This document shows positions 6,932-12,537 of a DNA stretch of 14,102 nucleotides, one piece after another. The translations under genes and the position numbers were made by a program. Origin of the DNA: Promethearchaeota archaeon (GTDB lineage: Archaea; Asgardarchaeota; Lokiarchaeia; Sigynarchaeales; SOKP01); the NCBI GenBank assembly GCA_030668025.1, contig DAOUUT010000068.1, positions 1 through 14,102 on the forward strand, read 5' to 3'. Each line of letters starts with the position of its first letter. The first letter of the stretch is position 1. The notes below the pieces were generated by a model. That model was not told the origin of the DNA. It did not search any database and was given only the letters and a program-made list of their open reading frames with translations.

Positions 6932-7717
6932 ATGCCTTTATCAAGTGCTTATTCTGATGATGATTGGAAAAAAGTTACTCCTCATATTCTCCCTATGTAT
7001 GATAAAAAGGCTTATAATTTGATTTACGACCATCATTCTCACACATACTTTAGTGATGGAGTACTTACAATTAAGCAAAACGTTGAATGGCATATTGCTA
7101 TGGGGTTCAACGCATTAACTATAACAGATCATAACAATATGCGGCATTTAGAAAAAATTAATAAAGTTAAGGAAGAATATATAGAAAAAGGTATTCTTAT
7201 AACTAGTGGCATTGAATGGACAACTACGAGGATTCATTTAAATTTCTTAGGTGTCTCAAAGTGGGATACAAGAGTATCTTATAAACCTAAAGATGAAAAA
7301 ATTATTGACGCAATTAACAAAGTTCACGATCAAGGGGGCATAGTTGTCTGCAATCATATTCCATGGAGTGTAAATGAAGCTAAATATAAAAATCATCCAA
7401 CCCGAGAAACCCTATTGGAATGGGGGATTGATTATATCGAGGTTGTTAACGATGATTCTCAACCAGAAAATGTCTTCGATCAAGAATCCTATGATTTTTG
7501 TATGGAACATATAGGAGAAATTGGAATGCTTACTGGTACAGACATGCATAAGCCAGATGGATTAGTAAGTGGGGGTGTTCACGGTTGGACATTAATAAAT
7601 CTTAAAGATTTTTCCGAAGAAGGTTTATTAGAAGAATTAAAAAAAAAACAAACTAAAATTCTATATTCTGAAAAGCCTTATATAGATCCCGGTCTTCATA
7701 GAAACAATAAGATATAA
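6932..7717 (+). CDS. PHP-domain metal-dependent phosphoesterase-like protein
   Basis: A 261-residue protein with the four PHP metal-binding motifs: HSH at residues 35-37 in DHHSHTYFSDG, TDH at 65-67 in TITDHNN, the glutamate and histidine of SGIEW (E95) and IHLNFLG (H103), VCNHIPW, and the late DMH in GTDMHKPDG. This is the fold of histidinol-phosphate phosphatases, nucleoside 3',5'-bisphosphate phosphatases and the exonuclease domains of bacterial DNA polymerases. The stand-alone size and motif set favour a small-molecule phosphoesterase, but the substrate is not visible. It starts 15 bases after kamE on the same strand and is likely the last gene of the cluster. A link to lysine fermentation is only suggested by position. 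It has no signal peptide or membrane segment. Confidence 0.82.
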   Translation: MPLSSAYSDDDWKKVTPHILPMYDKKAYNLIYDHHSHTYFSDGVLTIKQNVEWHIAMGFNALTITDHNNMRHLEKINKVKEEYIEKGILITSGIEWTTTRIHLNFLGVSKWDTRVSYKPKDEKIIDAINKVHDQGGIVVCNHIPWSVNEAKYKNHPTRETLLEWGIDYIEVVNDDSQPENVFDQESYDFCMEHIGEIGMLTGTDMHKPDGLVSGGVHGWTLINLKDFSEEGLLEELKKKQTKILYSEKPYIDPGLHRNNKI

Positions 7718-7775
7718 AAAGGTATAAAAACAATATTTTAAACGGGGATCTCACATTTCTTAACTATTTCAATCG

Positions 7776-7802
7776 AAAAAACTAGTACTGAAACTTTAAA
7801 AA
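7776..7802 (-). terminator. possible T-tract terminator for the minus-strand gene
   Basis: Read on the minus strand, runs of five T (opposite 7798-7802) and six T (opposite 7776-7781) follow the stop of the Imm63-like gene at 7812. Archaeal intrinsic termination needs only such U-rich stretches. The evidence is weak in AT-rich DNA. The rest of this 94-base convergent gap shows nothing else. Confidence 0.3.
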
Positions 7803-7811
7803 GTCAAAATA

Positions 7812-8231
7812 TTATTGTAGATCATCATCATAAGGATGTTCTTTAAGAATTTTTTCCTGCTCCTCCTTTTCCCATTGTGCAAATTCCGAATCGAGTTTTT
7901 TTAGTAATTCTATTAGTTTCGCAAATAGTAATCTTCTAGAATCTTCATTCGGTTTTCTATTATTTAATTCATATTCACTTGCCAATATAAATACAATATC
8001 TTTGAATATCCAATATAATAATATGTGAATATCCTTTGTCTGTCTTCGTTCATATTCATTTCCTCTCTCACTAACTACATAATTATACCCATTTTCATCA
8101 ATTTCGATATGAGGTGTCCCAAATCCATCAGTAGTCGTACGAACGCTTAGCAGGTAACTTGGAGCATTGATTTTTTTCCCATATTCTCTTACTTTTTTAC
8201 GAATTGTGGAAATAGAATAAATTTTAACCAT
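7812..8231 (-). CDS. Imm63-like immunity-family protein, orphan
   Basis: A 139-residue soluble, highly charged protein. Its core, PHIEIDENGYNYVVSERG (residues 40-57), then YERR and a helical block with LLYWIFKDIVFILASEYEL (71-89), NR, and DSRRLLFAKLIELLKKL (97-113), matches the pattern I recall for the Imm63 family (Pfam PF15599). That family was predicted from genes next to polymorphic toxins in bacteria. The match is from memory of the family pattern, so the call is moderately sure. No toxin or secretion gene lies nearby: the neighbours are a PHP protein converging on it and a gamma-glutamyltransferase-family gene diverging from it. It may therefore be a free immunity gene, a domesticated copy, or a domain with another role. 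A TATA-like element lies just upstream on the minus strand. Confidence 0.65.
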   Translation of the reverse strand: MVKIYSISTIRKKVREYGKKINAPSYLLSVRTTTDGFGTPHIEIDENGYNYVVSERGNEYERRQTKDIHILLYWIFKDIVFILASEYELNNRKPNEDSRRLLFAKLIELLKKLDSEFAQWEKEEQEKILKEHPYDDDLQ

Positions 8232-8261
8232 GAGATCTATATAATTTTGAAAATATTTATC

Positions 8262-8269
8262 TATATATA
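8262..8269 (-). promoter_or_regulatory. TATA box for the Imm63-like gene
   Basis: TATATATA (minus strand) is centred about 35 bases before the ATG at 8231. It predicts a start of transcription near 8240 and a leader of about 9 bases. There is no Shine-Dalgarno match in that leader. Confidence 0.4.
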
Positions 8270-8342
8270 CTATTAAGTTTAGATTTGAATTTTTATTTGT
8301 GAATTGTTAAAATATAACCCCTAAAATTATACAATTAGTATT

Positions 8343-8358
8343 AATATAATATATGGTG
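8343..8358 (+). promoter_or_regulatory. TATA box and GGTG ribosome motif for the GGT-family gene
   Basis: AATATAATATAT at 8343-8354 lies about 20-25 bases before the TTG start at 8368. Transcription would start next to the start codon if this is the TATA box. GGTG at 8355-8358 is complementary to the 16S tail and lies 9 bases before the TTG, so a leadered message from a promoter further upstream is the alternative. An in-frame TAA at 8359-8361 rules out a longer N-terminus. Confidence 0.4.
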
Positions 8359-8367
8359 TAACTAATT

Positions 8368-9960
8368 TTGATAAAAGAATTTAGTTGGGATTTTCCTTAT
8401 TCTTCTCAACGAATGCCAACATTAGCTAAAAATATAGTATCTACATCTCAGCCCCTTGCTTCTCAAGCGGGGTTAAATATGCTGAAAAAAGGAGGGAATG
8501 CCGTAGATGCAGCAATAGCAACTGCTATAACATTGTCAGTTGTTGAACCAGTTAATAATGGTATTGGAAGCGACGCTTTTGCTCTCATATGGGACGGAAA
8601 GAAGTTAGTTGGTTTAAATGCTTCTGGAAGATCCCCCTCAGCTTGGACAGTTGAACATTTTTCAAACAAAAAATCGATGCCAATGCTTGGATGGGATTCT
8701 GTTACAATCCCTGGGGCAGTTTCTGCTTGGGTGGAGTTATCACAGAAATATGGACTCTTACCTTTTAAGGAGTTGTTTGAACCTGCTATTAAGTATGCTG
8801 AAAAAGGATTTTTAATCTCCCCAATAACAGCAGAAATGTGGAAAATCCTATTTAAGATGTATAAAAAGAAAAAATTTCCTGAATTCTATGAAATTTTTCT
8901 TCCAAAAGATAGACCTCCCTATCCTGGAGAATTATTTTCAAATCCAGCTCAAGCAAGAACTTTAAAATTAATTGCGGAGTCAGCTGGTGATGAATTTTAT
9001 AAGGGTGAAATAGCTCGTAAAATAGTAAATCATTCTATTAATACTGGGGGATTAATTACAAGGGAAGACCTAGCAAATCATGAAGCAAATTGGGTAGAAC
9101 TAATTTCAATAGATTATCACAATATTACTTTGCATGAAATCCCACCGAATGGCCAAGGATTAGCTGCATTAATTGCACTAGGTATTTTGGAAAAATTAGA
9201 TATTACTAAATATGAATCCGATTCTCCAGAAACATTACATCTCCAAATTGAGGCGATGAAATTAGCATTTTCAGATGCTTATCGTTATATCTCAGATTCT
9301 AGGGCTCAAGAAATCGATCCCTCAATGCTATTAAAATCAGATTATCTATCTCAGAGAGCGGAATTAATTAATAAAAATAAAGCACAAAATTATAATTATG
9401 GTACCCCAAAACAGGGAGATACAGTATATCTTACAACTGCAGATGAAAAGGGAATGATGGTTTCATACATCCAATCAAATTATATTGGATTTGGGTCCGG
9501 AATTGTAATTCCTGGTACAGGGATCAGTCTACAGAATAGAGGTAATGGATTCAGTTTGATTGATGGTCATCCAAATCAAGTAGGTCCAAATAAAAGACCG
9601 TATCATACAATTATACCTGCATTTGTCACAAAAAATAGCCAACCACTAATGAGTTTTGGGGTAATGGGTGGAAGCATGCAACCACAAGGGCATGTTCAAA
9701 TGATTACACGTATATTTGACTATAATCAAAACCCTCAAGCAGCAATCGATGCACCACGTTGGCGAGTAATGCAAGGAATGAAAGTTAATTTTGAACCTGA
9801 ATTTGATATCAAGATCCTCAAGAATCTTGCCCAAAAAGGTCATGAAACCTTAACTGGTCATTATTTTGAATTTGGGGGCGCTCAGATTATTTATAAACTT
9901 GAAGATGGCTATCTTGCAGCCTCCGACCCAAGAAAAGATGGACAAGCTGTTGGGTTTTGA
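8368..9960 (+). CDS. ggt: gamma-glutamyltransferase-family Ntn-hydrolase (YwrD-like)
   Basis: A 530-residue autoprocessing Ntn-hydrolase of peptidase family T3. Conserved blocks are SQPLASQAG (27-35), GGNAVDAAIATA (42-53) and GIGSDAF (65-71). The predicted processing site is before T352 in QGDTVYLTT, where threonine becomes the N-terminal nucleophile. This would give a large subunit of 351 residues and a small one of 179. The small subunit contains GTGISLQNRG, GPNKRPYHTIIP and FGVMGGSMQPQGHVQ. GDTVYL rather than the TTHYS of classical secreted GGT puts it with the YwrD/acylase-like branch, whose substrates are poorly known. There is no signal peptide, so it should act in the cytosol. The start is TTG: an in-frame stop lies 7 bases upstream, and the internal ATG at 8413 would remove the FSWDFPYSSQRMP stretch that I recall as conserved in relatives. 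Confidence 0.9.
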   Translation: MIKEFSWDFPYSSQRMPTLAKNIVSTSQPLASQAGLNMLKKGGNAVDAAIATAITLSVVEPVNNGIGSDAFALIWDGKKLVGLNASGRSPSAWTVEHFSNKKSMPMLGWDSVTIPGAVSAWVELSQKYGLLPFKELFEPAIKYAEKGFLISPITAEMWKILFKMYKKKKFPEFYEIFLPKDRPPYPGELFSNPAQARTLKLIAESAGDEFYKGEIARKIVNHSINTGGLITREDLANHEANWVELISIDYHNITLHEIPPNGQGLAALIALGILEKLDITKYESDSPETLHLQIEAMKLAFSDAYRYISDSRAQEIDPSMLLKSDYLSQRAELINKNKAQNYNYGTPKQGDTVYLTTADEKGMMVSYIQSNYIGFGSGIVIPGTGISLQNRGNGFSLIDGHPNQVGPNKRPYHTIIPAFVTKNSQPLMSFGVMGGSMQPQGHVQMITRIFDYNQNPQAAIDAPRWRVMQGMKVNFEPEFDIKILKNLAQKGHETLTGHYFEFGGAQIIYKLEDGYLAASDPRKDGQAVGF

Positions 9961-10053
9961 ATTAAAAAATATGAAAAATGAAGAGTAAATTTCATTAAAA
10001 CAATAACAATGAATAAATAATTTAATCTGAGATTTACCGCAGAGATGAAGATG

Positions 10054-10059
10054 TTTTTT
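10054..10059 (+). terminator. possible T-tract terminator after the GGT-family gene
   Basis: A run of six T lies 94 bases after the stop codon at 9958-9960. Archaeal termination on U-rich tracts is well known, but the distance makes this a tentative call. The rest of 9961-10100 contains only very short open frames and no recognisable RNA. Confidence 0.3.
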
Positions 10060-10106
10060 ATAACAATAAATTTTTAAATATTGAAAAGATATATGATTAA
10101 ATACAC

Positions 10107-10143
10107 ATTAGGGATATTTCACGTTTCTGATATTTTCCCTAAT
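10107..10143. repeat. 8-bp inverted repeat upstream of the small GTPase promoter
   Basis: ATTAGGGA (10107-10114) and TCCCTAAT (10136-10143) are perfect reverse complements 21 bases apart. TAT and ATA on the inner side can extend the stem past a three-base bulge. The right arm touches the TATA box of the GTPase gene. Its GC content is higher than the surroundings. It could be an operator, a hairpin at the end of the GGT transcript (no T-run follows), or chance. Confidence 0.5.
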
Positions 10144-10192
10144 TTATAAATCGAGCCAAATTCTTAATGGAACATAGAATAAGAGAAGGGGA
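10143..10192 (+). promoter_or_regulatory. TATA box and ribosome site of the small GTPase gene
   Basis: TTTATAAA at 10143-10150 predicts transcription from about 10172. The leader then contains AGAAGGGGAA (10183-10192), a purine-rich ribosome site ending 5 bases before the ATG at 10198. This gene thus appears leadered, unlike kamB and the transporter gene. Confidence 0.5.
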
Positions 10193-10197
10193 AATAA

Positions 10198-10719
10198 ATG
10201 AAAAATGAGCTTATATTCAAATTGGGCCTTTTAGGGTCATCTGCATGTGGGAAGACTTCATTAATCAATCGGTATGTCCATCACAGCTTTGAAGAAGATT
10301 ATATTACAACTCTAGGAGTGAACATTGTTGTAAAAGAGGTTGACCTAGAAGAGAGTAACACACATGTAAAATTGATATTCTGGGATATTGCTGGACAGGA
10401 AAAATATGATTTATCCCGACAAATGTTTTTCCAAGGGTGTGTAGGAGCATTATTAGTCTATGATATTACTCGTCCTTCAACCCTTCAATCCATAGAGTCG
10501 AAATGGATCCCTGATCTCAAGAAATATGGTAACGAGAAGGCTCCTTATTTACTAATTGGGAACAAAAATGATTTAGACGAAATGAGAGCCGTCTCAACCG
10601 AGGAAGGACAAGAATTTTCTGATAAAGTAAAAGCACTTGAATTTATAGAGACAAGTGCCAAATCAGGAACAAATGTAGAAATGGCATTTAAAAATCTTCT
10701 ATTACACATCATTTCCTGA
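10198..10719 (+). CDS. Ras/Rab-like small GTPase
   Basis: A 173-residue single-domain GTPase with every canonical motif: G1 GSSACGKT (13-20), G2 threonine T38 in YITTLGVN, G3 WDIAGQE (62-68), G4 NKND (122-125) and G5 TSAK (152-155). The switch-I sequence YITTLGVN and the WDIAGQEKY switch II are Rab/Ras-like rather than Arf- or MglA-like; the catalytic glutamine Q67 is kept. Proteins like this are abundant in Asgard archaea and are the main reason for the taxonomic guess. It ends at LLLHIIS with no cysteine tail, so it lacks the prenylation motif that ties eukaryotic Rab and Ras proteins to membranes. Effectors and regulators are not encoded nearby. A T-tract follows the stop. Confidence 0.95.
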   Translation: MKNELIFKLGLLGSSACGKTSLINRYVHHSFEEDYITTLGVNIVVKEVDLEESNTHVKLIFWDIAGQEKYDLSRQMFFQGCVGALLVYDITRPSTLQSIESKWIPDLKKYGNEKAPYLLIGNKNDLDEMRAVSTEEGQEFSDKVKALEFIETSAKSGTNVEMAFKNLLLHIIS

Positions 10720-10744
10720 ATTTAAGATTCTAAACATAGTAAGA

Positions 10745-10751
10745 TTTTTTT
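10745..10751 (+). terminator. T-tract terminator of the small GTPase gene
   Basis: Seven consecutive T begin 26 bases after the GTPase stop codon and run into the last codons of the converging RAM gene. This is a typical archaeal U-tract terminator. A 7-base direct repeat (TAAGATT) flanks the region before it, with no hairpin. Confidence 0.5.
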
Positions 10752-10989
10752 ATTTCTCCCAAGCTTTCATAATGAGGTGTGTGTTTGAAGATATTATTCC
10801 ATCAATTAAATCTATTTTATTTGCAAAGATCTCGTGTAATTCTTCAGAGGATTCTACTTCAATTTCAGCAAGGACATCATAATCTCCAGTTAATGACATT
10901 ACCTTAGTAATATGTGGTATCTCTTTAAGTTCATCAATTACTTTACTAATTACACTTATTCCTAATTTACATAAAATTATAGCTCTCAT
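10750..10989 (-). CDS. stand-alone RAM domain protein (Lrp/AsnC effector-binding domain)
   Basis: A 79-residue protein that is just the RAM (regulation of amino acid metabolism) domain, with no helix-turn-helix. It has the beta-alpha-beta-beta-alpha-beta layout: RAIILCKLG, helix to about residue 24, ITKVMSLTGDYDVLAEIEV (27-45) with the TGDYD turn at 34-38, a helix from SSEELHEIF, and the final strand ISSNTHLIMKAW. RAM domains form dimers and larger rings and bind amino acids between subunits. Stand-alone versions are common in archaea and may modulate full-length Lrp proteins. GGAG about 8 bases before the ATG supports the start. It lies 28 bases after a transporter that carries its own RAM domain, which suggests that the two may form mixed assemblies. 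Confidence 0.9.
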   Translation of the reverse strand: MRAIILCKLGISVISKVIDELKEIPHITKVMSLTGDYDVLAEIEVESSEELHEIFANKIDLIDGIISSNTHLIMKAWEK

Positions 10990-11017
10990 GATTATTGCTC
11001 CTATTTATTTTATTGTT

Positions 11018-12337
11018 TTAAATTTTTTCTTTTTTATTAACAAATTGTACTTCCAATTCCAAAATCTCATTTAAAGGTTTTAATTTTCTATTTATTAAAT
11101 AATGAAAGTCTTTAAAAGAATTTACTCTTACTTTCAACATTAAATCAAACTTACCAATTAACGAATAAATTTCCTTGATTCCATAAAATTTTAATATTCT
11201 TATTGGTATTGTGTTTAAACAACCATTCTTAATCTTTAGTAATATATAAGCATTTATAACATTCTTAATTTCATGCGCATATCTTAAAATAATTGTTATA
11301 ACCAGAAAAACTACAACAATAATTAGATATTCCAGTGGAAAATATTCACCTGATAAGAGAACCGCGAAAATTAGGGTACTAATTGGACTAATTAAGCCTA
11401 AAATGCTACTCCATTGGCTATAAGTTAAGCTTGTGGTTTTCCAGTTAACATTAGCCAAGAAAATTAATAAATATGGTATTATCGTAGCAAATATTATCAA
11501 ATATATAATTTCCCATCGTAAAAAAATGGAATTCAGTGAGGGGAGAACATTAAAGAAGTTAACCGTTTCTTGAGTAAAATCAGTTTCAAATGGTAGTATT
11601 AGAATAATTATTAAAACGGGAATTAGTATTATTACTCCTGATATGAAGGATATAGACATTTTCAATAGAGCGCGGGGAATTTTGTAATATTTATTCTTAT
11701 TAATATTTCTCAACTCTTTTTTAGAGAAAGAATCTCTTTCTATACTTATAAACAGAAATGAACCCGTTATTGAATATAATATCAAATAAATTATTCCCCT
11801 TAGTTCAATTGGTGTTCCACTTAATTGTGCCCCCCTAAAAGATACGAAAATAATAATTATTATGGCAAATGATAACATCAGAATGAATAGAATTCGAAAG
11901 ATGTCAAATTTCTCAAAGTTTACTCCTTTTTCATATAATACGATAAAAATTATAGTCAGTAAGGTTCCGATCATTGTAAAAGGAATAGAGGTCGTTTTGA
12001 GAGTTAAAAAAAAAAATAAAATATGTAAGATAATACCGAAGAATCCAATGAGAAAATAGTAATTATAAGTACGTATATTATGAAATCTCTTATTTTTGTG
12101 CCTTAAATTAAAAAAATACTCCTTTAAGGGAATTCTTGCGTCTTTATTAAAATAGTTGTTAACAAGCGCTATGAAAATAGCGATAACAAATAAAACAATT
12201 CCCGATGTAAGAAATCTTAGGACTATTATTGTGATAATTGAGATTCCATCAAATAATCCCGTTGCAACGATGGGAATGAAACTCCAAAGTATATTTGCAA
12301 TGATTAAATTGAAGATATATTTATTGGTTAGCTTCAT
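11018..12337 (-). CDS. EamA/DMT-type transporter fused to a C-terminal RAM domain
   Basis: A 439-residue membrane protein. About ten hydrophobic helices are visible, roughly at residues 7-28, 32-60, 92-113, 119-136, 145-166, 181-199, 226-249, 275-297, 305-329 and 334-353. This matches the two five-helix repeats of drug/metabolite transporters (EamA). Typical features are WSFIPI in helix 1 and the LTYSQWSSILGLISPISTLI helix near the end. Residues 361-434 then form a soluble domain, beginning NAYILLKIK, continuing GIKEIYSLIGKFDLMLKVRV (386-405) and closing with ILELEVQFV. This is the RAM pattern and aligns well with the stand-alone RAM protein encoded next, including IGKFD against TGDYD. DMT proteins usually export amino acids or metabolites and normally end after helix ten. 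A loop at 61-91 is long and basic. The substrate is unknown. Confidence 0.85.
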   Translation of the reverse strand: MKLTNKYIFNLIIANILWSFIPIVATGLFDGISIITIIVLRFLTSGIVLFVIAIFIALVNNYFNKDARIPLKEYFFNLRHKNKRFHNIRTYNYYFLIGFFGIILHILFFFLTLKTTSIPFTMIGTLLTIIFIVLYEKGVNFEKFDIFRILFILMLSFAIIIIIFVSFRGAQLSGTPIELRGIIYLILYSITGSFLFISIERDSFSKKELRNINKNKYYKIPRALLKMSISFISGVIILIPVLIIILILPFETDFTQETVNFFNVLPSLNSIFLRWEIIYLIIFATIIPYLLIFLANVNWKTTSLTYSQWSSILGLISPISTLIFAVLLSGEYFPLEYLIIVVVFLVITIILRYAHEIKNVINAYILLKIKNGCLNTIPIRILKFYGIKEIYSLIGKFDLMLKVRVNSFKDFHYLINRKLKPLNEILELEVQFVNKKEKI

Positions 12338-12356
12338 TTACACTTCAAGGTTTTCG

Positions 12357-12370
12357 ATTTATATATTAAA
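12357..12370 (-). promoter_or_regulatory. TATA box of the transporter-RAM unit, probable leaderless start
   Basis: On the minus strand TTTAATATATAAAT is centred 26 bases before the A of the ATG at 12337, so transcription should begin at the start codon. No Shine-Dalgarno match precedes it. The remaining bases of the 200-base divergent gap (12338-12537) hold only this promoter and that of the aminotransferase. Confidence 0.5.
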
Positions 12371-12496
12371 AATCATTGATTATTTGAATAGTTTTCCTTA
12401 AAAAACACCTTGATAAGTGGTTCATATATCCCACTGCTTTCCCAATAGATTTGTTAAACCAAAATTAATAAATTTTAATGTATAGATAAATACAGA

Positions 12497-12532
12497 TATA
12501 TAATAAAAACCTTATAAAAAAAGAAAAGTGAA
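12497..12532 (+). promoter_or_regulatory. TATA box and GTGA ribosome motif of the ornithine aminotransferase gene
   Basis: TATATAATA at 12497-12505 predicts transcription from about 12526, and GTGA at 12529-12532 lies 5 bases before the ATG. The leader would be about 12 bases. Confidence 0.4.
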
Positions 12533-12537
12533 ACTAC

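Noticed and set aside
7792..7803. Short palindrome ACTTTAAAAAGT after the PHP gene
   Set aside because: The two-base centre is too small for an RNA hairpin and such A/T palindromes are expected by chance here.
9961..10197. Possible small RNA or small gene in the gap before the GTPase gene
   Set aside because: Only tiny open frames exist; apart from a T-tract, one inverted repeat and the promoter I see no structured RNA signature.
12156..12401. 81-codon plus-strand open frame over the start of the transporter gene
   Set aside because: It lies antisense to hydrophobic coding sequence with clear family features, and its product shows no recognisable pattern.
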